A stretch of 44,709 nucleotides of DNA from an uncultured Clostridia bacterium (GCA_944386675.1 CALXBY010000013.1:1-44709), one strand, 5' to 3'; counted from the first letter of the stretch, positions 1 to 8,854 are shown. Made by a program: numbers and translations. Notes: a model not told the origin generated them from the sequence alone.

Positions 1-167
1 TTTATACATTTTATTAATTTATTATAAGCTTTTATTTAGTTTTAATTCGTTGATATTAGACTTTTAAAATATTTTTTGTTTTAGACAACAATTATATTCT
101 TCTAAATTTTAAACTTTAACACTATACAATCTATATTTGTATAGTATTGTTGATATCTAAAAAAATT

Positions 168-210
168 TAAACCATAATCTTTTTATAAATATTATAAAGA
201 TTATGGTTTA
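168..210. terminator. bidirectional terminator-like hairpin
   Basis: A perfect 15-bp stem (168-182 with 196-210) encloses a 13-base AT loop. A run of T follows on each strand: cttttttct on the plus side and ttttttt on the minus side. It could end transcription coming from the left edge or from any minus-strand transcript crossing this region. Confidence 0.6.
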
Positions 211-249
211 CTTTTTTCTATATTAATCATTTTAATTATTGTTCTTTAT

Positions 250-286
250 GGTTCTTTGTTGAACGAATTGTGCCAGAATTGTGCCA
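250..286. repeat. direct repeat copy 1 (pair with 484-520)
   Basis: This 37-bp sequence matches 484-520 with about four differences. Both copies contain the doubled unit aattgtgcca. A shorter echo, gttctttgccca, lies near 455. The repeats flank the yebC-like fragment, so the segment may have arisen by duplication or by imprecise excision of something between the copies. Confidence 0.6.
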
Positions 287-296
287 AAAACATTTA

Positions 297-386
297 TCAT
301 TTTATTGAAACCGTTGGGGCTGTAAAGAAAGAATTTGTAATGTTGTGCCATTTTGAATGTCCTGACATTTTCAATTCCTCCTCCTT
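297..386 (-). pseudogene. fragment resembling the 5' end of yebC
   Basis: On the minus strand a strong ribosome binding site (AAGGAGGAGG, about 376-386) precedes an ATG at 366-368. The first ten codons read MSGHSKWHNI, nearly identical to the conserved N-terminus of the YebC/PmpR family of ribosome-associated and regulatory proteins. The similarity then stops abruptly, and the frame ends in TGA at 297-299 after 23 codons. Full-length YebC is about 240 residues. I read it as a displaced 5' fragment, perhaps left by recombination between the flanking repeats. It could also be a chance match, since only ten residues support it. Confidence 0.45.
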
Positions 387-483
387 AATTTTCTTAGTAT
401 TTAAGGCACTTTCGGCTGTTCTATCATATAAACATCAAGTGAAATTTCTTTATTGTTCTTTGCCCATTTATATAGGTTTTCGA

Positions 484-520
484 GGTTCTTTGCCCAACGA
501 ATTGTGCCAAAATTGTGCCA
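484..520. repeat. direct repeat copy 2 (pair with 250-286)
   Basis: This is the second copy of the 37-bp repeat, with the same doubled aattgtgcca core. On the minus strand a 42-codon open stretch runs from here to a TAA at 401-403, just upstream of the yebC-like start. It has no start codon of its own and could be the tail of a lost gene. Confidence 0.55.
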
Positions 521-727
521 GAAATTTCACATTGTTTTTTATGTAAATAGATTATTTTGTTGTTAAATTTATCCAATTTTTAAGCAACACTACAAGTATT
601 TTATCATACTTTTTTTATTTTGTGTAGTAGTTTTACAATTTTTTATATTTTACTCGTGTGTAAGGCACTATTGAAACTTACCGTTCTTGCTCAAAATCAA
701 TTTCTTATATTTTCAAAATTATTTTCC

Positions 728-1570
728 TTACCTTAAATCTACAAAATTTAACTTTTCAATGGTTTCTTTTCCTATAATTTCATTTGCTAGTTCTACTAGT
801 TCTTTAAATAATAAAATTTGTCCTCTATGATGTGCATCTATACCATACAAAACATTAATATCATATTCTGATGCAATTTCCCAGAATTTTTTACATGGAT
901 ATACTACTTTTTCTAAATTCTTTCTTTGTTCATCTATTGGTTTATGATTTAATTTTCTATTTTCATAATATGTTTTTCCAAATATATTATTTAAATTAAT
1001 TTCTAAAGGTACCTTATATTTTTCAGCCGCTTTGCAAATAAGATGAGCAACTTTTTCTTCAATTTCTCCAAATTCTTTTCTTTTTAACATATAAATATCT
1101 GGATGTGCAATAATGTCTGGAATCCCACATTTCATTGCTTGTTCTATATATTCTGCATATCGAATCAATTCTTTATCTGAAAAATCATATTTGCCATGTA
1201 TTTTTAAGTTGTGATTATCATCATAAACAAAATGCTGTCCTAAAACTATCTTATCTGTTTCAGCTTTTAATTCTTTTAAATTTTCTTCTTCTCCTGGTAA
1301 ATATTCCACTTCATATCCACTTTGAATTTCAATTTGTCCAGCATATTTTTCTTTTAACTCTTGTATCTTTTCTAAATATTCTTTTCTTTGCTCATATTTC
1401 ATTCTCATATCATTTCTTTTGTCTATTTCGTTTTTTTCGGGACAATGGTCTGTAAATGCCATTTTTTTAAATCCCATTTTTATATACTCTTCTACATATT
1501 CTTCATCTTTCATATCTAAATCTGCGTGTCCACATCTATATGTGTGTGAATGATAATTAAAATTTTGCAT
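728..1570 (-). CDS. PHP-domain histidinol-phosphatase-like protein (HisJ/HisK family)
   Basis: A 280-residue metal-dependent phosphoesterase of the PHP superfamily, of the length usual for HisJ-type histidinol-phosphate phosphatases. The metal-binding motifs are all visible: HSHTYRCGH at residues 7-15, TDHC around 40-43, GYEVEYLP near 86, IIAHPDI near 155, EINLNN near 190 and GIDAHH near 245. In histidine synthesis this enzyme removes the phosphate from histidinol phosphate in the cytoplasm. No other his genes lie nearby, so the substrate here is inferred from family only. An AGGAGG-type site lies about 8 bases before the ATG. The downstream end of the gene faces the gene-free left region. 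Confidence 0.85.
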   Translation of the reverse strand: MQNFNYHSHTYRCGHADLDMKDEEYVEEYIKMGFKKMAFTDHCPEKNEIDKRNDMRMKYEQRKEYLEKIQELKEKYAGQIEIQSGYEVEYLPGEEENLKELKAETDKIVLGQHFVYDDNHNLKIHGKYDFSDKELIRYAEYIEQAMKCGIPDIIAHPDIYMLKRKEFGEIEEKVAHLICKAAEKYKVPLEINLNNIFGKTYYENRKLNHKPIDEQRKNLEKVVYPCKKFWEIASEYDINVLYGIDAHHRGQILLFKELVELANEIIGKETIEKLNFVDLR

Positions 1571-1589
1571 TATAAATTCCTCCTATTTA

Positions 1590-2894
1590 CTATTCTAATT
1601 CTATATCATTTTTATCATATTGTTCTGGTTTTAATCCAAATCTAGTTCTCATATAGTCTAAAACCACCACCATACATGCCAAAGCAAATAAACCTACAAC
1701 TAAAAAAGCCTGTTTAACATCTATAATTTCAATTAGTAATCCACCTAACATTGAAAATATACTAGCAGCAATTCCGCCTATAAATTCATATGTAAAGGTA
1801 ATCTTATTTCTAACCTCTTCTTTTGTAAAGTTTCTTACATATTTTGCTTCTAGAATATACCAGATGGATGTACAAATTTTATGTACTGCTAACATAATAA
1901 GAATAATTGGTATGATTGTTTTTGCTGTATATGTATTTGCAACAATTCCAATAATAATACAGGCACCTATATACATTAATGAAAGAAATGCTAATGTTCT
2001 ATTTCTAAATTTTTTCTCTATTTTGCTTTTTAATGAAATAGAAATTCCTCCTATAAATGTTAACACCGCAAATATCATAGAGAATTGTTCTTCTGGTATT
2101 CCTATTTCTACTAATAAACTACTATTATATATATCCACAATCTCTATTAAACTATAGAACACAATTTGAAATAATATCAGAGCTTTCATTCTTTTTGATT
2201 TTAAAATAAACTGAAAAACAGATTTTAAATCGTTTCCGTAGTTTTTTAATATCTTTTTCATTTCTACTTTCTCTATTTTTTCTTTTTTCACTTCATATAT
2301 ATCTTTGAATTTAAATGATAATATTGTAGAAATAATAACAAATCCTAAGCAGATGAATATTGGTATATAATTATTAATAACAAACAAATATCCTGCTGTT
2401 AGGGATGCAATTCCATCTAGAATATAGTACCAACTTCCTCCTTTTGCATCTAATTTAGAATATAATCCATCTCCACCTTTTGTTGAAACAGAATCATATA
2501 GCAAATTAGATTCTGCAATTGTTTTTATATCATACCCTAATGAGAAAATTAGGTCTGCTATAATAATACTAATTGCTCCTGGTCCTAACATTAATATCAA
2601 TACATAGACTATCAGCATACTATTTCCAAGTATCATACTTTTTCTTTTTCCTAAAAAATCTGTAATAGCTACTGCTGGTATTTGCATTATTATTCTAAAC
2701 AATAGATAAAACCCATTAATGATTAATACTTCTGATGGTGTTACTTTTTTTGTTATTGTATAAAATAAGAATTCAATGGAATAAAAAAATAGTAAATCCC
2801 AAGAAAACATTTTATAAACTGGAAATAATTTTGCATTTTGTCTTCTGGCTTTTGCTAATTCTTTTTTGTCTTTATACTTTAACTTAGTTTTCAT
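1590..2894 (-). CDS. major facilitator superfamily transporter
   Basis: About 434 residues with roughly twelve hydrophobic segments and a basic N-terminus, typical of an MFS permease in the cytoplasmic membrane. A charged cytoplasmic loop (KKEKIEKVEMKK) lies near the middle, as expected between the two six-helix halves. I start it at the second possible ATG (2894) because GGGGGA lies four bases before it, while the ATG at 2906 has no ribosome binding site and overlaps that signal. The substrate cannot be told from sequence. It is probably co-transcribed with the PHP gene, whose start lies 19 bases downstream. Confidence 0.8.
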   Translation of the reverse strand: MKTKLKYKDKKELAKARRQNAKLFPVYKMFSWDLLFFYSIEFLFYTITKKVTPSEVLIINGFYLLFRIIMQIPAVAITDFLGKRKSMILGNSMLIVYVLILMLGPGAISIIIADLIFSLGYDIKTIAESNLLYDSVSTKGGDGLYSKLDAKGGSWYYILDGIASLTAGYLFVINNYIPIFICLGFVIISTILSFKFKDIYEVKKEKIEKVEMKKILKNYGNDLKSVFQFILKSKRMKALILFQIVFYSLIEIVDIYNSSLLVEIGIPEEQFSMIFAVLTFIGGISISLKSKIEKKFRNRTLAFLSLMYIGACIIIGIVANTYTAKTIIPIILIMLAVHKICTSIWYILEAKYVRNFTKEEVRNKITFTYEFIGGIAASIFSMLGGLLIEIIDVKQAFLVVGLFALACMVVVLDYMRTRFGLKPEQYDKNDIELE

Positions 2895-3083
2895 TTGTTC
2901 CCCCATTTATTTTTTGTAATCTCTTTCTAATAAAGACCATACATTTAGTATCATATCACAAAATAATTCAAAAATAAAGCTTCGACATAAATCTTTTATT
3001 TTCTCATATTTTTCACTAAAATGTTTTATTATCGATTATCATTCTTTTATTATATTAGATTCATATTTAGTTAAATTATAATG

Positions 3084-3126
3084 GAAAAAGAATGTCTTTG
3101 GCAAAATGCCTCTGACATTCTTTTTT
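3084..3126 (-). terminator. hairpin terminator after the 3150-3602 orphan
   Basis: A 12-bp stem (3085-3096 with 3114-3125) has an inner GGC/GCC tip, with T-rich sequence leaving it on both strands. It lies just downstream of the minus-strand orphan gene and separates that gene from the MFS transporter. Confidence 0.65.
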
Positions 3127-3149
3127 CCTAAATAAAAATTGTTATCGGC

Positions 3150-3602
3150 TTAGAATTCCGGGAAGAATAATCCCATAATTGCAGAAGACAGCATTTCTTT
3201 TTTAATCTCTTCACTTAAAATGCTATACGTTTCTTTCAACACCTCTTCCTTATTTTCCGGTGTAGCTTCAACGTTTGAAAGTGCTTCTACAAAAGTAATG
3301 TTTCCTTTTTCGACTACCTCTTGCATTGCTAATCTAAGGATTAAAGCTTCTGAAATCTTAATTACAAATTTTTTAATTAGTCCCTCCTGTTTCAATTCTT
3401 CCCAAACATCTTCTGATGTTATTTCACTCATTATTTCTCTTAAAGGGTCTATTATCTCTTTTTGTATGCTGCTTTCCGGAATTTCTTCATACATTTCTTT
3501 AGCTTTTTTCTCTACGATTGGATACCGCTTTACGGTAGTTTCAACATCAAACTCTCCGCCTGACATTGTTGTCTTTCCTTGATAGTTTCTAACAATTTTC
3601 AT
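3150..3602 (-). CDS. orphan hypothetical protein (contains in-frame CGG)
   Basis: A 150-residue soluble, highly charged, mostly helical protein that I do not recognise. I start it at 3602, where GGAGGT precedes the ATG by seven bases. A longer reading would begin at 3641, level with the predicted transcription start, and is unlikely. Base use differs from the neighbours: several CCG codons, more GAG and higher GC, which suggests recent acquisition. It carries one in-frame CGG (minus codon near 3526, in the VKRYP stretch), a codon otherwise almost absent from the window except at frame breaks. It has its own consensus promoter and terminator, so it is a single-gene unit. Confidence 0.7.
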   Translation of the reverse strand: MKIVRNYQGKTTMSGGEFDVETTVKRYPIVEKKAKEMYEEIPESSIQKEIIDPLREIMSEITSEDVWEELKQEGLIKKFVIKISEALILRLAMQEVVEKGNITFVEALSNVEATPENKEEVLKETYSILSEEIKKEMLSSAIMGLFFPEF

Positions 3603-3646
3603 TTTTTCTACCTCCGTGTTGTAAATTTTTACTTGATTCAAAAATT

Positions 3647-3674
3647 ATTATACCATCAAAAAATATTATGTCAA
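3647..3674 (-). promoter_or_regulatory. promoter of the 3150-3602 orphan
   Basis: Perfect consensus: minus-strand TTGACA (3669-3674), 16 bases, TATAAT (3647-3652). The predicted start of transcription is near 3640, which leaves a leader of about 38 bases before the preferred ATG at 3602. The -35 lies two bases beyond the stop codon of the ZIP gene upstream. Confidence 0.75.
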
Positions 3675-3675
3675 T

Positions 3676-4458
3676 TCATCCCAAAGCTACATCTAATATC
3701 ATCATAATAACAAAACCAATTGCTACACCAACTGTTCCAATATTAGAATGTTCTCCTTCTTGTGACTCCGGAATCAATTCTTCTACAACAACATAAATCA
3801 TAGCCCCTGCTGCAAAAGCTAATAAATATGGTAATATAGGTACAATTGCATTTGTTAATAATATCGTTATAATTGCTGCAATTGGCTCTACAATTCCAGA
3901 TAAAGCTCCATAAATAAAAGCTTTTGTTTTTGATACTCCCTCGCTTTTAAGTGGCATAGATATAATGGCCCCTTCTGGAAAATTTTGAATAGCTATTCCA
4001 ATTGCCAAACTAATAGCCCCTGCTAAGCTGATTCCTGCATTTCCTATCATAGCACCTGCCAATGTTACGCCCATTGCCATACCTTCTGGGATATTATGAA
4101 GTGTTACTGCAAAAACAAGCATCGTAGACTCCTTTATTTTTGCTTTAATTCCTTCCGGTTTTTCTGCATGTAAATGTAAATGCGGAATCACACTATCTAA
4201 AATCAATAAAAAAACAATTCCTAACAAAAATCCAATTGTTGCTGGTAACCATGAAATTTCATGTTGCTTGGTTGCCATTTCCATAGAAGGCATTAGTAAT
4301 GACCAAATAGATGCTGCCATCATGACACCTGCTGCGAATCCAATTAATAATTTTTCTACTGTTTTATGAATCGATTTTTTCATAAAAAATACCATTGCTG
4401 AACCTAAAAGTGTTCCCAGAAATGGTATAATCAATACAATTAACATGTTTTCACTCAT
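3676..4458 (-). CDS. ZIP-family metal transporter
   Basis: About 260 residues with eight hydrophobic segments. It has the two ZIP signature motifs, LHNIPEGMAMG in helix 4 and IQNFPEGAIISMP in helix 5, which bind the transported divalent metal (usually zinc, also iron or manganese). A histidine-containing loop (HLHLHAEKPEG) lies between helices 3 and 4, as in ZupT-like proteins. These take metal into the cytoplasm. The start at 4458 (MSENML) is preferred because GGAG lies seven bases before it, whereas the ATG at 4464 lies directly against that signal. No metal regulator or Zur-type site was recognised nearby. Confidence 0.88.
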   Translation of the reverse strand: MSENMLIVLIIPFLGTLLGSAMVFFMKKSIHKTVEKLLIGFAAGVMMAASIWSLLMPSMEMATKQHEISWLPATIGFLLGIVFLLILDSVIPHLHLHAEKPEGIKAKIKESTMLVFAVTLHNIPEGMAMGVTLAGAMIGNAGISLAGAISLAIGIAIQNFPEGAIISMPLKSEGVSKTKAFIYGALSGIVEPIAAIITILLTNAIVPILPYLLAFAAGAMIYVVVEELIPESQEGEHSNIGTVGVAIGFVIMMILDVALG

Positions 4459-4566
4459 ATCCATTCTCCTCTCTCTTGCGTACTTTATTTAATCATAGTT
4501 GTATCATATTTTTATAAATTTGTATAGTCTACATTTTTTATACATTATTTTTTTTTATACAATAAA

Positions 4567-4602
4567 AATGCACATAAAATCAACAAATTCTATGTACATT
4601 TA
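4567..4602 (-). terminator. weak hairpin after the AIM24 gene
   Basis: An imperfect 11-bp stem (aaatgcacata with tatgtacattt, one mismatch) lies just downstream of the AIM24 stop codon, with a short T-rich tail on the minus strand. It is a possible terminator, but weak. Confidence 0.35.
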
Positions 4603-4624
4603 TAATATTTCATATTATTCTTCT

Positions 4625-5425
4625 TTATTGTTTAGGTCTATATGTTAAAATATTACTTACTGCTTCTGGTCTAACTGGTGACATTAATATTTTTCCTGTT
4701 CCTCTATATACGTTCACAAATCCTTCTCCTGCAACAGCTGAACCCAACAAGCTTCTAGTAGATTTTTCTACTGTAAAATCTAAAGAATCAGACCATGCAA
4801 TTGCCATATTTCCATCTATTTTTATTTGGTCATTTTGTAATTCTATTTCTATTAATTCTTCTCTTGGAACTGGACTTTCTAAAACTGCAATTCCTTGTCC
4901 TGATAATTTCAAATTAAATAATCCTTCTCCTCCTAGTACTGCTGAAGATAAATTACTTCTCATAACAACGTTTGTATTCAAACTTGCCTCACATGCTAAA
5001 AACAATCCATCTTCTAATACAATACTACCATTCCATTCTCCCACATCTTCCAATAAAATATAGTTATAGGTTGGCTCTAAAGCTAATAATCCTGTACCAT
5101 GATATTTTGGTTTTACTGTTGATTCACTAGTTACACTTCCTTTAATAGCTTTTCCTAAGAAATCTCCTACACCTTTTACATTTGTTTTAGACTCTATATT
5201 TCCAGCCATCCATTGCATTGCTCCTGCACTTGTTACATATTCATCTCCTTGTAATTGAATGACTACTTGTCTTCTTTTAACATTCATTTTTGCAGCAAAA
5301 TATTCTGACATAGCTGTTAATTTGTTAACACTGACATCTCTTTGAAATTCAACAACTGAAATATTTCCCTTTCTATCAATAATTTTTACATCATCATTAT
5401 CAAATAAATTTTTTACAGAAATCAT
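4625..5425 (-). CDS. AIM24-family protein
   Basis: A 266-residue all-beta protein of the AIM24 (formerly DUF124) family, named after a yeast mitochondrial protein. Bacterial members are common and of uncertain function. Family features seen are the GTGLLALEPTYNYILLE stretch, repeated glycine-rich turns (VLGGEGLFNLKLSGQG and SAVAGEGFVNVYRGTG) and a C-terminal SPVRPE. There is no signal peptide or membrane segment, so it is cytoplasmic. AAGGAGG precedes the ATG. It is divergent from the Mg-type ATPase gene, with about 170 bases between them that hold promoters for both. Confidence 0.85.
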   Translation of the reverse strand: MISVKNLFDNDDVKIIDRKGNISVVEFQRDVSVNKLTAMSEYFAAKMNVKRRQVVIQLQGDEYVTSAGAMQWMAGNIESKTNVKGVGDFLGKAIKGSVTSESTVKPKYHGTGLLALEPTYNYILLEDVGEWNGSIVLEDGLFLACEASLNTNVVMRSNLSSAVLGGEGLFNLKLSGQGIAVLESPVPREELIEIELQNDQIKIDGNMAIAWSDSLDFTVEKSTRSLLGSAVAGEGFVNVYRGTGKILMSPVRPEAVSNILTYRPKQ

Positions 5426-5458
5426 ATGGTAATACCTCCTTTTATTTTTTTCAAATTC

Positions 5459-5488
5459 ATTATATACAAAACCTTTATATTTTTACAA
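5459..5488 (-). promoter_or_regulatory. probable promoter of the AIM24 gene
   Basis: Minus-strand TTGTAA (5483-5488), 18 bases, TATAAT (5459-5464), with TG three bases before the -10 as in extended -10 promoters. This leaves a leader of about 25 bases before the AAGGAGG and ATG. Confidence 0.5.
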
Positions 5489-5544
5489 TATATTAGAAAA
5501 AATTTTATATTTTTTTGACAATTTGTTTTATTTCTATTTTCTTG

Positions 5545-5553
5545 TGGTATAAT
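5545..5553 (+). promoter_or_regulatory. probable extended -10 promoter of the P-type ATPase
   Basis: TGGTATAAT (TG-N-TATAAT) lies about 44 bases before the ATG. No good -35 lies at the right distance; a TTGACA at 5515 is 27 bases upstream of the -10, which is too far. The leader is only about 35 bases, too short for an M-box or other magnesium riboswitch. Confidence 0.5.
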
Positions 5554-5596
5554 GATAAAGAAATTTAAACAAAAGAAATGGAGATGATTTTTACTT

Positions 5597-8206
5597 ATGA
5601 CAAACACAAAAGAGGAGGTAAATGTTTCTAAACTTTATGGACAGGAATGTTTATTATCCAAGGACGATTTATTAAAAAAATACAAAATTAAAGAATCTGG
5701 CTTGAGTTCAGAAGAAGCCGAATATAAGTTAAAGCAATTAGGACCAAATATTATTAGACAAGCAAAACCAAAAAGATGGTATCATTACTTTTTTGAAAGT
5801 TTATTTACACCTTTTAATCTAATTTTATTAGGAATAACTTTGCTTCTATGCTATACAGATGTTATTTTACCTGAAACACCTAGTTATGCTAATATTATTG
5901 TCATTGTTATATTAGTTGCTGCTAGTACTTTGTTAGACTTTTTTGAAATATATCGTTCTAATAAAGCTGCTGGTAAATTAAAAGAATTGGTTGCAACTAC
6001 CTGCCATGTTTTAAGAGATGGCAAAGAAGTTCAAATTCCAATAAAAGATGTTACACTTGGAGATATTGTTATTCTTACTGCTGGTAGCATGATTCCAGCT
6101 GATTTAAGAATTATTGAAGCAACAGATTTATATGTTGGACAATCTTCTTTAACTGGAGAATCTGATGCTGTTAAAAAATTAGTTGAATCAGAAATGAATT
6201 CTGATGATTTAGATAGTATTGCTGATTTAGATACAATATGCTTTATGGGAACAAATGTCATTTCTGGTAGTGCAAAAGGTGTTGTTATTAAAACTGCTGA
6301 TTCTACTTATTTTGGAAAAATTGCTCATACATTATCAACTGGTAAACCTAAAACTGCTTTTCAAAAAGGAATTGAAAGTATTAGTAAATTATTAATCCGT
6401 TTTATGTTAATTATTATTCCAGTTGTCTTTATCCTTAATTTTTCAAAACATAGTATTGTAACAGCCTTTACATTTGCAGTTGCAATTTCTATTGCAATTA
6501 CACCACTACTTCTTCCAGTTATTTTATCTTCTTGTTTATCAAAAGGTGCTGTAAAAATGTCTAAGAAAAAGACTATTGTAAAAAAATTAGATGCTATTCA
6601 AAATTTTGGTGCCATGAATATTTTATGTACAGATAAAACAGGAACTTTAACAGAAGACAAAATTGTTCTAGAAAAATATCTAGATATAAAAGGTGATGAA
6701 GATCTTGGCGTTTTAAAATATGCTTATTTAAATGCTAGCCTTCAAACTGGTTTAAGAAGTAATATTGATGAAGCAGTTATCAAGCGTGGCAAAGAATATA
6801 ATATGCCTGAATTAACTAGTAAATATATTAAATTAGATGAAATTCCTTTTGATTTTGCTCGTAGACGTTTGTCTATTGCAGTAAGAAATGAAGAAGGCAA
6901 AGATGAATTAATTACAAAAGGTGCTGTGGAAGAAATTTTAAATATTTCTACTTCTGTAGAATATAGAGGTGAAATTTCTCCTTTAACACGAGAAATTAAA
7001 GAAAATATACAAAGAATTAGTAAAAATTTAAATAAAGAAGGTTTAAGAGTAATTGCTGTTTGTAAAAAATATAGTAATGAACCTGGATATGATTTCGAAG
7101 TAAAAGATGAAAAAAATATGATATTAATTGGTTTCATTGGTTTCTTAGACCCACCTAAAGAAAGTGCTAAAGAAGCTGTTGAAAAAATGAATAAAGCTGG
7201 TATTCGTGTTATTGTTTTAACAGGAGATAACGCAGAAGTTACAAAATGTATCTGTGACAAAGTAAATATCAAATCTAAAAATATTATCTTAGGAAGTGAA
7301 TTGGATAAATTATCTGATATAGCTGTCCTTAGATTAATCAGAAAGAATAATATTTTTGCAAAACTATCTCCTATTCAAAAAGCTAGAATTGTTAGATTGT
7401 TAAAAGAAGATGGTAATGTTGTAGGATATATGGGTGATGGAATTAATGATAGTCCTTCCCTAACAAATTCAGATGTTGGTATTTCAGTAGACACTGCTGT
7501 TGATATTGCAAAAGAATCAGCTGATATTATCCTTTTAGAAAAAGATTTAAATGTTTTATTAGATGGTGTAACTGAAGGAAGAAAAACATTTGCAAACTTA
7601 ATGAAATATATTAAATTAGCAACTAGCTTTAACTTTGGAGAAGTATTATCTGTTATTGTAGCAAGTATTGCCTTACCATTTTTACCAGAAACACCTATCC
7701 AATTATTAGTAGAAGGTTTATTATATGATTTTGGACAAATGACACTTCCATTTGATGACGTAGATGCAGAAATTGTGCGAAAACCTAAAAAATTAGATAT
7801 AAAAAGTTTAAAACACTTTATGCTATTTATGGGACCAGTTAGTTCTATCTTCGACTTAGTTGTATTTGCTTCTTTATGGTTTATATTTGGTGTTAGAGAA
7901 GCTGCTCTTTTCCAAACAATATGGTTCTCATATAGTATTGTTTCAAACTTAGTTGGAATGCATATTGTTAGAACTGCTAAAATACCTTTTATACAAAGTA
8001 ATGCAAATAAAATGGTTTACTTCTCTTCAATCTTATTAATCTTAGTAGGTATTATTGTACCATTCACACCTCTAGGAAGCTTCATTGGATTAGTTCCAAT
8101 CGCTATGCAATATATTGCATTAATCTTTGTTGTTACATTCTTATATTGTATTTTAGCTATGTTTGCAAAAAAGATTTATATCAAAAAATATGGAGAATGG
8201 ATTTAA
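5597..8206 (+). CDS. magnesium-translocating type P-type ATPase (MgtA-like)
   Basis: An 869-residue P3B-like ATPase, close in length to MgtA. Family motifs in order: actuator-domain SSLTGES near residues 184-190, phosphorylation site DKTGTLT near 345, DPPKESAKEA near 515, LTGDN near 541, and hinge MGDGIND near 612. Two hydrophobic hairpins precede the phosphorylation domain and about six segments follow it (residues 680-865). Enzymes of this type use ATP to import Mg2+ across the cytoplasmic membrane. The ion is inferred from overall resemblance rather than tested. GGAG lies about 13 bases before the ATG. There is no in-frame CGG in its 869 codons. It converges on the yfcE-like gene across a large palindrome. 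Confidence 0.88.
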   Translation: MTNTKEEVNVSKLYGQECLLSKDDLLKKYKIKESGLSSEEAEYKLKQLGPNIIRQAKPKRWYHYFFESLFTPFNLILLGITLLLCYTDVILPETPSYANIIVIVILVAASTLLDFFEIYRSNKAAGKLKELVATTCHVLRDGKEVQIPIKDVTLGDIVILTAGSMIPADLRIIEATDLYVGQSSLTGESDAVKKLVESEMNSDDLDSIADLDTICFMGTNVISGSAKGVVIKTADSTYFGKIAHTLSTGKPKTAFQKGIESISKLLIRFMLIIIPVVFILNFSKHSIVTAFTFAVAISIAITPLLLPVILSSCLSKGAVKMSKKKTIVKKLDAIQNFGAMNILCTDKTGTLTEDKIVLEKYLDIKGDEDLGVLKYAYLNASLQTGLRSNIDEAVIKRGKEYNMPELTSKYIKLDEIPFDFARRRLSIAVRNEEGKDELITKGAVEEILNISTSVEYRGEISPLTREIKENIQRISKNLNKEGLRVIAVCKKYSNEPGYDFEVKDEKNMILIGFIGFLDPPKESAKEAVEKMNKAGIRVIVLTGDNAEVTKCICDKVNIKSKNIILGSELDKLSDIAVLRLIRKNNIFAKLSPIQKARIVRLLKEDGNVVGYMGDGINDSPSLTNSDVGISVDTAVDIAKESADIILLEKDLNVLLDGVTEGRKTFANLMKYIKLATSFNFGEVLSVIVASIALPFLPETPIQLLVEGLLYDFGQMTLPFDDVDAEIVRKPKKLDIKSLKHFMLFMGPVSSIFDLVVFASLWFIFGVREAALFQTIWFSYSIVSNLVGMHIVRTAKIPFIQSNANKMVYFSSILLILVGIIVPFTPLGSFIGLVPIAMQYIALIFVVTFLYCILAMFAKKIYIKKYGEWI

Positions 8207-8207
8207 T

Positions 8208-8309
8208 GGGGACGTGTCAAATCGTTTCAAAATGATACCAAAAGGGACAGACCTATATTTTAAGGTCTGTCCCTTTTGGTATCATTTTGAAACGATTTGA
8301 CACGTCCCC
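8208..8309. repeat. GGGGACG palindrome, copy A (47-bp perfect arms)
   Basis: The left arm (8208-8254) and right arm (8263-8309) are perfect 47-base reverse complements around an 8-base loop. The arm begins GGGGACGTGTC and contains GGGACAGACCT at the loop side. It fills the whole gap between two convergent genes, starting two bases after the ATPase TAA and ending two bases before the yfcE TAG. As RNA it forms one very stable hairpin on either strand, so it would act as a bidirectional terminator. Closely related arms occur at 18431-18769 and 43020-43065, so it is a dispersed element. Confidence 0.9.
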
Positions 8310-8311
8310 AA

Positions 8312-8854
8312 CTATTCCTTATATCTATATTCTTCTATCACTTTTCCATCAACATCTTTTATGACAATATCCTTTTCTTCTATCATTGCATAACTATGTG
8401 GAGTATCTTCTTTTGGTAATGAAATAGAACCTGGATTTACAAATAATTGATTATCATATTTTTTAATAAAACATGTATGAAAATGTCCATAAAACATAAT
8501 ATCAAAATCTTCTGGTGGCAAATTATCTATATTATATTTATGCCCATGTGTAAAAAACATGTTTTTTCCATTAATTTTTTCTAATATATTTTCTTTGATT
8601 TCAAACTCAGAAACCATTTGATCTACTTCTGCATCACAGTTTCCTCTTACAACTTCTAACTTCTCTTTGATACTATTTAAAAGTTTTGTTACTTTCTTAG
8701 GGTCATATCCATCTGTTAATGGATTTCTAGGTCCATGATAATACAAATCTCCTAACACAATTATTTTTTCTGGTTTTTCCTTTTTTATAATTTCTTTTAA
8801 TTTGTCAGCATATACACCTGATCCATGAATATCTGATACAACTAATACTCTCAT
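8312..8854 (-). CDS. yfcE: YfcE/MJ0936-family phosphodiesterase
   Basis: A 180-residue calcineurin-like metallophosphoesterase of the small YfcE/MJ0936 family, full length. The metal and phosphate ligands are visible: SDIHG near residues 7-11, GDLYYHG near 36-42, GNCD near 72, FTHGH near 104-108 and YGHFHT near 124-129. Family members hydrolyse phosphodiesters such as bis-pNPP in vitro with Mn2+ or other metals; physiological substrates are unclear. AAGGA-type sites precede the ATG. The TAG stop lies two bases from palindrome A. Confidence 0.88.
   Translation of the reverse strand: MRVLVVSDIHGSGVYADKLKEIIKKEKPEKIIVLGDLYYHGPRNPLTDGYDPKKVTKLLNSIKEKLEVVRGNCDAEVDQMVSEFEIKENILEKINGKNMFFTHGHKYNIDNLPPEDFDIMFYGHFHTCFIKKYDNQLFVNPGSISLPKEDTPHSYAMIEEKDIVIKDVDGKVIEEYRYKE

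Larger units (their letters stand above)
1..727. other. gene-free AT-rich region with repeats
   Basis: No convincing gene is seen here. The stretch holds an imperfect hairpin around 117-150, a strong bidirectional terminator-like hairpin (168-210), two 37-bp near-identical direct repeats (250-286 and 484-520), and a minus-strand ribosome binding site followed by ten codons like the start of YebC. An open frame on the plus strand between the repeats begins with TTG, has no ribosome binding site and resembles nothing known, so I do not call it. Confidence 0.6.

Noticed and set aside
256..546. 96-codon open frame on the plus strand in the left region
   Set aside because: It starts with TTG, has no ribosome binding site, spans the two direct repeats and resembles no protein.
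5515..5553. TTGACA with the TATAAT upstream of the P-type ATPase as a standard promoter
   Set aside because: Spacing is 27 bases, too long; an extended -10 is the better reading.
5554..5596. Magnesium riboswitch before the Mg-type ATPase
   Set aside because: The leader is about 35 bases, too short to hold one.
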